From assembly GCA_013298375.1 (NCBI GenBank), contig JAAFHM010000054.1, positions 1-15,223 of the forward strand: 15,223 nt of DNA, in the 5' to 3' direction. This DNA is from Ignavibacteria bacterium (lineage in GTDB: Bacteria; Bacteroidota; Ignavibacteria; Kapaibacteriales; UBA4661). Under the pieces are notes generated by a model. That model searched no databases, was not told the origin of the DNA, and worked only from the letters and a program-made list of their open reading frames with translations. Both the position numbers and the translations under genes were made by a program. Shown here piece by piece: positions 7,101-14,107 of the stretch. Numbering within the stretch: position 1 is the stretch's first letter; each line of letters begins with the position of its first letter.

Positions 7101-8070
7101 CGGCATCCCGGAAGCACAGCAACAAGCGGTTTTCGAGGCATTCCGCCAGCAAGAAGGGCAGAGCGCCCGCAAATACGGCGGCACGGGGCTTGGCTTGACA
7201 ATAACGAAGCGTTTGGTAGAGATGATGAACGGCGAAATTGGCGTGGAGAGCGCTCTGGGCAAAGGCTCGCGCTTTACGGCAGTATTCCGCAGCGTGGAAA
7301 CCGTCGAACTCGGCAAACTCCTCGCCGCAGAAGACGCAGAGGCGTGGAGCAGCATTCACTTCGAGAACCCGCGTGTACTGGTCGTGGACGACGTGCAGCT
7401 TAATCGGGAATTAGTCGAAGGCTTGCTTGCCCATTCCCATGTGCAGATTCTTGAAGCAATCAATGGCAAAGCGGCTGTGGAAGCGGCTTCCAAACACGTG
7501 CCGGAAGTAATTCTGATGGATTTACTTATGCCCGAAATGGATGGCTACGAAGCCACGCGGCTCATCAAGGCGAATCCCGCCACGAAGCACATTCCCATTA
7601 TTGCGCTCACGGCTTCGGCGATGAAAGAAGAGATGGGGACAATCGCCACACTCTGCGATGGCTATTTGCGCAAGCCCATCACGAAGCAGGAACTTGTGAG
7701 TGAAATGATGAAGTTTTTGCCACATCACCGCACGGATACTGGTGGTGTGGGCATTGCATTAGCAGATGCTCCGACAAAAACAAGCGATATTGCGCTTTCT
7801 CCCGAATCTCGCGTAAAACTTCCGGCACTTTTGGAACTGCTCAAAGGTGATATTTCGGAGCAGTGCAACACGCTTCGCCGCACCTTCAATAACAAGCAAG
7901 CAAAGCAGTTTGCGGAACAGTTGAAGCAACTTGGCACGGACAATGGCGTGGGGCTTTTAGCGGACTACGGAGCGCGTCTGGAAGGCTTTGTGCAGAGTTT
8001 CGACATGGAAAAAATACCCGCACATCTCGAAAAATTTTCCGATATTGTTGGGCGGATTGAGCGGCTTTAA
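4117..8070 (+). CDS. Membrane-bound hybrid sensor histidine kinase with four PAS domains, REC and degenerate Hpt tail
   Basis: 1317 aa. TM1 (about 13-34) and TM2 (about 192-212) enclose a helical periplasmic sensor of the four-helix MCP type. HAMP (about 213-265) and a coiled coil follow, then four PAS-like domains (about 290-410, 415-540, 548-670, 678-798), linked by the RKRAEAE/RKKAEER-type connectors usual between PAS domains. After a second coiled coil comes HisKA with phospho-acceptor H842 (MSHEIRTPM). The ATPase domain shows N959, D992 (DTGIGIP) and GGTGLGL from 1021. The receiver has D1091/D1092, phospho-acceptor D1135, T1165 and K1186. The last ~89 residues are helical like an Hpt domain but lack the expected histidine. 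It should sense an envelope signal plus cytosolic ligands and autophosphorylate. The signal is unknown. ATG at 4117 fits, with the usual charged segment before TM1. Confidence 0.93.
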   Translation: MKWFDNLRIAPKLIIGFGLALVALVATNIFGLYTMSEINKKSTEIRKKWLPSVTRAANLQTRLSEHRYWVNKHIITLDSTKFDEVERHISDESTGFDKEAQSYRAYITTQSETLRLDEITKFFTMYTETSNRLVALSRENRKEEANVIQQGEARLLYTKLDQKLQDLALYTTRGSTRASRESDDIYELSVQWVGGAMAGASVLVLLIALVIARRVSRPIRALEAAAVKVAEGDVTQSVDIRSKDEIGSLASSFNVMVDNIRHSMEGTQTLNKTLEFRVQERTALLADTNVALRESEALYRTLAQNFPNGDVGILNKQLRFLVLDGEEVRSRGVQTENAALKSIGEVYSPELENALRPHLESALQGRKIAVEVEFRQQAYDVYAVPIADESGAVVRVIMLTQNITRRKRAEAETQRSEELYRTIISNYPNGAVFLFDDEFEFLIAGGQGLKDMGLRVPEVRGATLYEAFPLDVAAEYEQLFRTALMGTPITQEIQHESQQSSAPGSGRAFIASAVPVRNAAGVIFAGLLLTQDVTQRKKAEEREREADRRFRDMADNVPGVIYQLAEFPDGTRKYNYVSPRVRDIFGIAPDDWTNDINLLKIHPDDETRYNAALAEAKRTLKPLQFEGRYVLPSGEERWWEGVAKPTLHKASGATVFNGLILDIGDRKRSEAKQREADELIRGVMENSLDGLMLFKAVRDRYGVITDFEFLLCNPAGAAMVKRPADELRGLSLVREFPAHRHNGLFNRYVRVTESGKPEESELYYDGDGINFWMNLKVARFQDGCVVSFSDITARKLAEETLQNLNETLETKVAERTEELETAKEAADSANRAKSEFLANMSHEIRTPMNSILGFTELLHEQVQGEKQRSYLSAVSSSGKTLMRLINDILDLSKIEAGRMDIAYEPVDITQAIREVGTMFSAKLQEKGLQLLVESDVTTPVGMMLDEIRLRQILFNLVGNAVKFTDKGFIKIILKTAPTDSPRHVRLTLAVEDTGIGIPEAQQQAVFEAFRQQEGQSARKYGGTGLGLTITKRLVEMMNGEIGVESALGKGSRFTAVFRSVETVELGKLLAAEDAEAWSSIHFENPRVLVVDDVQLNRELVEGLLAHSHVQILEAINGKAAVEAASKHVPEVILMDLLMPEMDGYEATRLIKANPATKHIPIIALTASAMKEEMGTIATLCDGYLRKPITKQELVSEMMKFLPHHRTDTGGVGIALADAPTKTSDIALSPESRVKLPALLELLKGDISEQCNTLRRTFNNKQAKQFAEQLKQLGTDNGVGLLADYGARLEGFVQSFDMEKIPAHLEKFSDIVGRIERL

Positions 8071-8082
8071 AGCGGTTAATCG

Positions 8083-8931
8083 TTACACAACTTTAATGTT
8101 CTTCGCCATACTAATCTCACGAATGGCTTGCAATGGTAAATCTACTATCGAAGCAATCTGTTCGATAGAATAATTTGCCTCCAACATTCGGCTTACGATT
8201 TCTGCTTGCTTTTGGGCAACAACCTTCTCGGCGACTTCCTGCCCATATTGCTGCACAGCAAGGCTTTCGCCGATGTCGTCAAAGATTTCACGTGTGTCTA
8301 TCATGGCGCGTACCTCTTGGATGGTAAGATTTTTATATTTGCTGACGTACAAACTTACGAATAAATCCTTAAAAAGCCGTTGATATGCCTGCGATTGGCT
8401 ATTAGCAATGCTTGTGGCAAGTTGCTCAACGAGAGCATCGTCGGCAGAACGATTTTCGGGTGTAACGGTCAGGTGCATCAGTAACAATGCCGATTGTTCG
8501 TCTGGAGCAAAAGAATCCCTGAAAGGCTCTTGCGTGAGATTATCGGTGATTTCGTCCAAATAGACCACGCGAATTGCGTCGGAAGCCAGTAGGCTGCTCC
8601 ACACACCGCTTTCCACGTCTATTTGGCGGGAACGCAGAAAGAGTAGCATTTGAAAATGCGTATATTCAGGGTGCTGCAAATGAAGCAGCGCCGTTTCGCT
8701 CACAAGCCGCGTATAAATAAGCGCATCAAGCCAATATTGCACTTCCAGAACAATCACGGGCAGTGCCGCATCATTCGGCAACAAGACTGCATCTGGTCGT
8801 TGCGCCTTTTGTTTCAGTTCGATTGCCGTAAAATGGTATTCCGCTTTCGGCGGCACATCAAGGTTGGCAAGGCGCAAAGCAAGATGTGGCTGCTTTTCCA
8901 GCAATTTGTAAAATAGATTATCGGTTCTCAT
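8083..8931 (-). CDS. Rpn-family/DUF2887-like PD-(D/E)XK nuclease (putative transposase type)
   Basis: 282 aa from ATG at 8931. The start MRTDNLFYKLLEKQP is typical of DUF2887/Rpn-family proteins, often named 'recombination-promoting nuclease/putative transposase'. The putative active site is D47 in RPDAVL with E63 and Q65 in VLEVQYW, the D...ExQ variant of PD-(D/E)XK. The middle third is less clear. The C-terminal 40 residues (QAEIVSRMLEANYSIEQIAS and on) resemble the short helical repeat common at the end of this family. An in-frame ATG at 8991 would add 20 residues that do not fit the family and would reach into the leader of the neighbouring gene, so I prefer 8931. It converges with the big kinase with only 12 bases between stops and diverges from the REC-kinase. 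Members of this family are scattered in many genomes; RecA-independent recombination is reported for E. coli RpnA. Confidence 0.82.
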   Translation of the reverse strand: MRTDNLFYKLLEKQPHLALRLANLDVPPKAEYHFTAIELKQKAQRPDAVLLPNDAALPVIVLEVQYWLDALIYTRLVSETALLHLQHPEYTHFQMLLFLRSRQIDVESGVWSSLLASDAIRVVYLDEITDNLTQEPFRDSFAPDEQSALLLMHLTVTPENRSADDALVEQLATSIANSQSQAYQRLFKDLFVSLYVSKYKNLTIQEVRAMIDTREIFDDIGESLAVQQYGQEVAEKVVAQKQAEIVSRMLEANYSIEQIASIVDLPLQAIREISMAKNIKVV

Positions 8932-8996
8932 GGTTTCTTCAAGGTTTGGTGGAACGCTGTTCTTTGTAGCAAGCAATGTGCCAAACCGCATTTCAC

Positions 8997-9001
8997 AAGG
9001 A
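8997..9001 (+). promoter_or_regulatory. Shine-Dalgarno sequence AAGGA
   Basis: AAGGA lies 8 bases before the ATG at 9010. It fixes the start of the REC-kinase gene and is one of only two clear ribosome binding sites in the window. Confidence 0.6.
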
Positions 9002-9009
9002 CATTCTCA

Positions 9010-10113
9010 ATGAATAATCACGACGAAGCACTCATTCTCATTGTTGACGATATTCCGCGCAATTTGCAGGTTTTAGGCAGTATTCTGAGCGAAAACGGCT
9101 TTGGCGTGAGCGTTGCCTCAAGCGGGCAGGGCGCTTTGGACGCAATCGCAGCAAGTATGCCAGATGTGGTGCTGTTGGATATTCAAATGCCCGATATGGA
9201 CGGCTTCGATGTGTGCAGCCGCCTGAAGGAAAATCCCGAAACGACCGATTTACCCGTGATTTTTCTCACAGCACGGACGGAGATTGATGATATTGTGCGG
9301 GGTTTCGAGGTTGGAGCGGTGGATTATATCACCAAACCATTTATTTCGCAGGAACTTCTTGCCCGTGTTCGCACTCATCTTCGTTTGGTTCGCCAAACCA
9401 AGCGTCTGCACGATTTCAACAAAGAAAAAGATGAATTTTTGGGCATTGCCGCACACGACCTTCGTAACCCATTGTCCAAAATTCAGTTTATCGCCGAGAA
9501 AATGGCGTATCAAGCTGATTCCTTCACGCCGGAGCTTATCAATGATGCTTCGGAGGACATCGTGCATACCGTTGGCGGCATGATGGAACTTATTAGTAAT
9601 CTGCTTGATACTAACGCCATTGAGCAAGGGCATCTGGCGTTGGAACTGAACCCGATTGAAGTTGGGGTGATTATTGAGCATATCGTCCGCGATTACGATG
9701 AACGCGCGGCAAAGAAAAAAATCACGCTGCATTACGAGCAAAGCGACAATTTGCCGCTTATTCAAGCAGACGAAGTGGCAATAGTCCAGATTTTCGACAA
9801 CCTCCTTTCCAATGCCATCAAATATTCACCAACGAGAACACAAGTAAAAACGAGGCTTGTAGCGGATGGCAACGTTGTTCGCTTGGAAATACAAGACGAA
9901 GGTTTGGGTATGAGTGAAGACGACAAAAAGCGCTTATTCCAAAAATTTGCCCGCCTTTCGGCGCAACCCACAGGTAATGAACATTCGATTGGGCTTGGGC
10001 TTTCTATCGTCAAAACGCTTGTTGACAGGATTGGTGCGGAGATTTTCGTACAAAGCGCCGTTGGCAAGGGAACAACTTTCACCATCAATTTTCCCATCGC
10101 AGAGGGCGCATAA
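9010..10113 (+). CDS. Soluble response regulator-histidine kinase fusion (REC-HisKA-HATPase)
   Basis: 367 aa with no membrane segment. An N-terminal receiver (about 8-125) shows D13/D14, phospho-acceptor D57 (LLDIQMPDMDG), T88 and K109. A short helical linker leads to HisKA with H149 in GIAAHDLRNPL. The ATPase domain has N268 (LLSNAIKYSP), D297 (DEGLGM) and the glycine box SIGLGLSIV near 327-334. In such REC-first kinases the receiver is thought to control the kinase, so it may be fed by another kinase such as the large hybrid upstream; that link is inference. There is no output domain, so it must pass phosphate to a separate regulator. The start is supported by AAGGA. It is divergent from the Rpn-like gene and followed by plsC after 48 bases. 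Confidence 0.92.
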   Translation: MNNHDEALILIVDDIPRNLQVLGSILSENGFGVSVASSGQGALDAIAASMPDVVLLDIQMPDMDGFDVCSRLKENPETTDLPVIFLTARTEIDDIVRGFEVGAVDYITKPFISQELLARVRTHLRLVRQTKRLHDFNKEKDEFLGIAAHDLRNPLSKIQFIAEKMAYQADSFTPELINDASEDIVHTVGGMMELISNLLDTNAIEQGHLALELNPIEVGVIIEHIVRDYDERAAKKKITLHYEQSDNLPLIQADEVAIVQIFDNLLSNAIKYSPTRTQVKTRLVADGNVVRLEIQDEGLGMSEDDKKRLFQKFARLSAQPTGNEHSIGLGLSIVKTLVDRIGAEIFVQSAVGKGTTFTINFPIAEGA

Positions 10114-10161
10114 ATACTCGCACTCGCATTGAATTTGAACCTGAATTTGACTAAAGCAGAT

Positions 10162-10899
10162 ATGAAGCAGCTTACGACTCTCTGGCAAATTCTCCAGCTT
10201 TCCGGCACAACCATTGGCTATTCGCTGTTTGGATTGTCATTTTCGGCATTCGACAAAGGGCATAAACTCTTTTACGAACATGGCTTGCGCTATGCCGAAA
10301 CAATATTGAGAATTGCTAATATTAACCTCGTCGTGGAAGGACGGGAGAATCTGCAAGAAGGCGAAACCTACGTCTTTGTAGCGAATCACGTTAGCATTTT
10401 TGATATTCCCGCTATTTGGGTGGCAACCGCTCCGGCACTGGGTGGGCGCATCCGCATCATCTACAAACGCAGTTTGCAACTGATTCCTTTTTTGGGATGG
10501 GAACTTATTGTCAGCCCGTTTATTCCTATCGAACGAGAGAAGATGCGCCGCAGCATCGAAAGCATCAGCAGGGCAGTTGGGGCAATTCAAGAGGGCGATT
10601 CGGTGATAATTTTTGCCGAAGGGACGCGCTCGCGTTCCGGGCGTTTGAAAGAGTTCAAGCGGGGTGGGTTTCATCTGGCAGCACGAGCAAAGAAGCCGCT
10701 TGTACCTGTTGCAATCGTAGATGCGCACAAGATTCTTCGCGCCGATTCGGTAGATTTGCAGCAAGGCACAATCCGCGTTATCATTGGCAAGCCTGTTCCG
10801 CCGCCGGAACAGGATGACCGCATAGTCGAGCGGAGTTTGATGAAGCACCTTCACGCTATTGTAGCATCCATGCTGCCGGAAGACCAGCAGCCGCTTTGA
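10162..10899 (+). CDS. plsC: 1-acyl-sn-glycerol-3-phosphate acyltransferase (PlsC family)
   Basis: 245 aa from ATG at 10162. The acyltransferase motifs are complete: block I NHVSIFD with H76 and D81, block II around YKRSLQLIPFLGW, block III FAEGTRSRSG with E153-R156, and block IV KKPLVPVAI. The enzyme acylates lysophosphatidic acid to phosphatidic acid at the inner membrane. The N-terminal ~50 residues carry a moderately hydrophobic stretch that may anchor it. A TTG at 10129 would add 11 residues without support, so I use the ATG. It lies 48 bases after the REC-kinase and may be co-transcribed; 135 bases separate it from accD, another lipid-synthesis gene. PlsC paralogues with other acyl acceptors exist, so the exact substrate is not certain. 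Confidence 0.88.
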   Translation: MKQLTTLWQILQLSGTTIGYSLFGLSFSAFDKGHKLFYEHGLRYAETILRIANINLVVEGRENLQEGETYVFVANHVSIFDIPAIWVATAPALGGRIRIIYKRSLQLIPFLGWELIVSPFIPIEREKMRRSIESISRAVGAIQEGDSVIIFAEGTRSRSGRLKEFKRGGFHLAARAKKPLVPVAIVDAHKILRADSVDLQQGTIRVIIGKPVPPPEQDDRIVERSLMKHLHAIVASMLPEDQQPL

Positions 10900-11034
10900 A
10901 CATAGTGGCGTGTTTGGAATAAGAATATTCTGCACAAAAAGCAGATGAATTGTGTAAATTTAGCATGAAAACTGGATAAACGTTTTCACGATTCAGCCAA
11001 TTAACGACTCACGATACCTTCTTAAAACCTGATT

Positions 11035-11880
11035 ATGGCTTGGTTCTTTCGCCCCAAAACAACGCTTGCTGAGCGTTCGCAAATTACAACGAATATGCCG
11101 GATGGCTTGTGGACAAAATGCGACAAATGCTCAGAAATTATCTATAAAAAACAACTCGAAGAAGCGCTTTATACCTGCCCCAAATGCAGTAATCACTTTC
11201 GCATTTCGTCCCACGAGTACATTGACATTATTTTCGACGAGGGTAGTTTCGTAGAAACGCACAGCAACGTGCGTTCCGCCGACCCGCTCGAATTTACCGA
11301 TACCAAGCCCTACACCAAGCGTTTGCAAGAAGCATACGCAAAAACCGATTCGCCCGATGCCCTCACGACGGGCTACGGTACGGTACATGAGCGTAAAATC
11401 TCTTTTGCTTCGATGAATTTTAATTTTGTTGGCGGAAGCATGGGGTCGGTGGTAGGAGAAAAATTCGCTCGTGCTGCAAACCTTTCGTTGCAAGAGCGCA
11501 TCCCATTGTTATCAATTTCGGCTTCGGGAGGCGCACGGATGCAGGAAGCAGCGCTGTCGCTGATGCAAATGGCGAAAACCAGTGCAAAATTGGCACAACT
11601 TTCCGAAGCTGGTATTCCCTATATTTCGCTCATGACTGACCCAACAACAGGTGGCGTGAGCGCTTCATTTGCGATGTTGGGCGATTTGAATATCGCTGAA
11701 CCGGGCGCACTTATTGGTTTTGCTGGTCCTCGTGTTATTGAACAGACGATTCGTAAAAAACTTCCTGAAGGTTTTCAAAGCTCGGAATTTCTGCTCGAAC
11801 ACGGATTTTTAGATATGATTGTTCACCGAAAAGAATTGCGGCAAACATTGGCACAAGTCTTTGGTTTGCTTTGCGATTAA
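11035..11880 (+). CDS. accD: Acetyl-CoA carboxylase carboxyltransferase subunit beta
   Basis: 281 aa, normal length for AccD. The N-terminal zinc ribbon has four cysteines (C29, C32, C48, C51) as CDKC and CPKC. The carboxyltransferase/crotonase-type core follows, with SASGGARMQE at 162-171 and DPTTGGVSAS at 202-211, then FAGPRVIEQT. With AccA (not in this window) it transfers the carboxyl group from biotin-AccB to acetyl-CoA to make malonyl-CoA, the first step of fatty acid synthesis. ATG at 11035 gives the usual start before the zinc ribbon; no Shine-Dalgarno is visible. It is followed after about 40 bases by a secreted protein gene with no terminator between, so read-through is likely. Confidence 0.95.
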   Translation: MAWFFRPKTTLAERSQITTNMPDGLWTKCDKCSEIIYKKQLEEALYTCPKCSNHFRISSHEYIDIIFDEGSFVETHSNVRSADPLEFTDTKPYTKRLQEAYAKTDSPDALTTGYGTVHERKISFASMNFNFVGGSMGSVVGEKFARAANLSLQERIPLLSISASGGARMQEAALSLMQMAKTSAKLAQLSEAGIPYISLMTDPTTGGVSASFAMLGDLNIAEPGALIGFAGPRVIEQTIRKKLPEGFQSSEFLLEHGFLDMIVHRKELRQTLAQVFGLLCD

Positions 11881-11921
11881 CCCCGTATTCCGAATATTTC
11901 TCTTTGTCCATGATGTCGTTT

Positions 11922-12491
11922 ATGAATATTTCCCGTTATTTCGCTCATTGTATTCTTCTTTGCGCTCTCATGCTGCCCGTACAAGCGCTCTGGGGGCAAA
12001 CTCCTCCAAAAAAATCATCGAAAACAACCACCAAAACCGAGAAACCACAAACCGCCAAAGAAGCGGAAATGTACGAGGCATATCGTGGAATGTGGTTCGG
12101 TCTCTATTTTCCGCGTGATTGGCAAATTAGACCGTCGTTGCAAGGTAATCAGGGTGAAGACAATAGCGTTTTCTTTACGGCACCAGACAGCAGTGCTGAG
12201 TTCTATGTCTATTGCCCGCGCTATTCCGGCAAGCCCACCGATATTGAGGTCAATCGCGCAACCGAAGAGCAGATAGGGCAAACGATTGAGGAAAAAGACG
12301 GCGTAAGGATTCGCACGGTGCGGATTATGGCGAAAGACAGCACATACAGCCGCATTTTTGAGGATACAGTTGCTTTTATGGTCGGGCGGCGCTTGGTCTT
12401 CGGCTTCAAGTTTCGTGATGCTAAAGCGCTGAAAAAGTACGATCCTATCTATGTTTATTTCAAAAAATCATTCCGTAAATTCACCGACTAG
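11922..12491 (+). CDS. Secreted protein of unknown function
   Basis: 189 aa from ATG at 11922 (in-frame ATGs at 11910 and 11913 are also possible). A signal peptide is clear: MNISRYF, a hydrophobic core (CILLCALMLPVQA) and a probable cleavage after ALWGQ or nearby. A Lys/Thr/Pro-rich linker follows, then a compact domain starting EAYRGMWFGLYFPRDWQIRP. The domain is rich in beta-type segments (SVFFTAPDSSAEFYVYCPRY; RLVFGFKFRD). 'GLYFPRDW' followed by a stress or damage-type sequence is reminiscent of PsbP/Mog1-like secreted proteins, but I cannot assign a family. No lipobox is seen. It lies between accD and the PhoD-like phosphatase, all on the plus strand and probably in one transcript. Confidence 0.75.
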   Translation: MNISRYFAHCILLCALMLPVQALWGQTPPKKSSKTTTKTEKPQTAKEAEMYEAYRGMWFGLYFPRDWQIRPSLQGNQGEDNSVFFTAPDSSAEFYVYCPRYSGKPTDIEVNRATEEQIGQTIEEKDGVRIRTVRIMAKDSTYSRIFEDTVAFMVGRRLVFGFKFRDAKALKKYDPIYVYFKKSFRKFTD

Positions 12492-12553
12492 CGCCTTGCT
12501 GGGGATTCTTTATGAGGCTCGGTCATTATTTTTGCTTCTCTCATTTTACCGCT

Positions 12554-13906
12554 ATGAGTATTTCTCGTTTCTTTTTGGCTACATTCTTCTGTTGCTATCT
12601 CATTAGTCAGAGCTTTAGTGTAGCATTTGCACAAAATCCTGATTCTCTCCTGCAATCCGGTCCAATGGTCGGTTATGCACAATTACGCGAAGTGGCATTG
12701 TGGGCGCAAACCAAACAAGCTGCCCGTGTGAAGTTTGTTTATTACGAAACAACAAAAGCCACCGTGCGTTATGAAACTGATGAAGTTCTCACCAGCAAAA
12801 GCGATGCCTACACAGCGCACGCTTACGCAACAGATGTAGAGCCGGGGCGCAAGTACACCTACGAATTGTATATCAACGGCAAAAAAGTAAATCGCCCTTA
12901 TCCTTTGGAATTTCAAACGCTGAAACTTTGGCAATGGCGTGGTGATCCGCCCAATTTCAAAATTGCAATGGGGAGTTGCACCTACGTCAATGAGTTGCAG
13001 TATGAACGCCCCAATCGCCTCTATGGAAGCGAATACGAGATTTTTACGGCATTACACGCCAAGCGCCCTGATGCTATGCTTTGGCTGGGGGATAATGTTT
13101 ATACCCGCGAAGTAGATTGGACTTCTCGGTCGGGCGTTTTGAAACGCTACACGCACACACGCTCGTTGCCAGAGATGCAGGCGGTCTTGGGTTCGACTCA
13201 TAACTACGCGCTTTGGGACGACCATGATTACGGTCCCAACGATGCAGACCGCTCGTATTGGGGCAAGCATTTTACATTGGATGCGTTCAAACTTTTTTGG
13301 GCAAACCCCAGCTATGGCGTGATGGAAAAGCCAAGTTGTGTTACACAATTTGAGTGGGGCGATGCCGAATTTTTCTTCTTAGATAACCGCACATTTCGTT
13401 CGCCGAATAATCGCAAAACCGGCACTCGTGAGATGCTCAGTGACTGGCAAATCCAATGGCTTATTGACGCACTGTCCTCAAGCCGGGCGAACTTCAAATT
13501 TATCGCTGTCGGTGGGCAAGTGCTGAACCCTCTTGCGCTGTTTGAAAATTATGCGACGTATCCCGAGGAGCGCCAAAAACTTTTGGACTTGATTGAAAAA
13601 GAAGGAATTAAAGGGGTGATTTTCCTTACGGGGGATCGTCATCATACGGAAATCAACAAGCTGGAACGCAAAGGCACATACCCGATTTACGAGTTCACCA
13701 TTTCGTCGCTTACTGCCGGAACAAATCCCAAAGCCTCCGACGAAGCCAATCCGCTTAGGATTCCGGGAACATATACCGCAGAACATAATTTTGCTGTTTT
13801 TGAATTTAGCGGAACCTTCAAAGACCGCGTACTGAAATGTACGACCTATAACCCAAGCGGCAAGGAAATCTGGACGTACAGCATCAATAGCAAGGATATT
13901 CGGTAA
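12554..13906 (+). CDS. PhoD-like alkaline phosphatase/phosphodiesterase, secreted
   Basis: 450 aa from ATG at 12554. The signal peptide runs MSISRFF, then a hydrophobic core, with cleavage likely after SVAFAQ. An N-terminal beta-sandwich like that of PhoD (about 35-120) precedes the metallophosphatase domain. Its metal-binding motifs are MGSCTY (139-144), GDNVY (179-183), WDDHDYGPND (221-230) and GDRHHTE (360-366). This set is typical of the PhoD-like family, which hydrolyses phosphomono- or diesters outside the inner membrane with calcium and iron in characterised members. An ATG at 12512 would add 14 residues ahead of the signal peptide; I prefer the inner start because the signal peptide then begins properly. 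A strong hairpin terminator follows. The window does not show whether it responds to phosphate. Confidence 0.88.
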   Translation: MSISRFFLATFFCCYLISQSFSVAFAQNPDSLLQSGPMVGYAQLREVALWAQTKQAARVKFVYYETTKATVRYETDEVLTSKSDAYTAHAYATDVEPGRKYTYELYINGKKVNRPYPLEFQTLKLWQWRGDPPNFKIAMGSCTYVNELQYERPNRLYGSEYEIFTALHAKRPDAMLWLGDNVYTREVDWTSRSGVLKRYTHTRSLPEMQAVLGSTHNYALWDDHDYGPNDADRSYWGKHFTLDAFKLFWANPSYGVMEKPSCVTQFEWGDAEFFFLDNRTFRSPNNRKTGTREMLSDWQIQWLIDALSSSRANFKFIAVGGQVLNPLALFENYATYPEERQKLLDLIEKEGIKGVIFLTGDRHHTEINKLERKGTYPIYEFTISSLTAGTNPKASDEANPLRIPGTYTAEHNFAVFEFSGTFKDRVLKCTTYNPSGKEIWTYSINSKDIR

Positions 13907-13927
13907 TTCTTGTTGAAGCATTCATCA

Positions 13928-13978
13928 ATGTCTGTGGTATCGCCATAATTTGAGCGCATACCACAGACATTTTTGTTT
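13928..13978 (+). terminator. Rho-independent terminator after the PhoD-like gene
   Basis: A perfect 13-bp stem, ATGTCTGTGGTAT (13928-13940) against ATACCACAGACAT (13958-13970), has a 17-base loop and is followed by TTTTGTTT. It begins 22 bases after the stop codon at 13906 and separates the accD-phosphatase group from the porin gene. Confidence 0.88.
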
Positions 13979-14003
13979 GCATTGGTAGCACAATTTCCCT
14001 AGA

Positions 14004-14032
14004 TTGCTTTTTCAGATGAAAACGTCTGTTAT
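14004..14032 (+). promoter_or_regulatory. Possible promoter for the porin-like gene
   Basis: TTGCTT and TGTTAT are 17 bases apart, about 75 bases before the porin start and past the terminator, where a promoter is needed. The match is moderate, so other positions in 13979-14107 are possible. Confidence 0.3.
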
Positions 14033-14094
14033 TACCCGCTTGCAGTACATACTCTTGTCAATACCCATTCAACATGGTCATTTTATCAATCATT

Positions 14095-14103
14095 TAGGGA
14101 GGT
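14095..14103 (+). promoter_or_regulatory. Strong Shine-Dalgarno of the porin-like gene
   Basis: The bases TAGGGAGGT just before the start contain GGGAGG, separated by a T-run from the ATG at 14108. It is the strongest ribosome binding site in the window and fixes the start. Confidence 0.65.
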
Positions 14104-14107
14104 TTTT

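Noticed and set aside
8055..8082. Possible bidirectional terminator between the convergent kinase and Rpn-like genes
   Set aside because: Only a 10-bp GCTTTAAAGC palindrome without a loop or T-run is present, in a gap of 12 bases between stop codons.
10129..10161. TTG start for plsC
   Set aside because: It adds 11 residues (MNLNLNLTKAD) with no support from the family. The ATG at 10162 gives a normal length.
10922..10931. 10-bp perfect palindrome AGAATATTCT upstream of accD, next to a small TCTGC/GCAGA hairpin
   Set aside because: Short and AT-rich; the hairpin has no T-run, so neither an operator nor a terminator can be supported from one occurrence.
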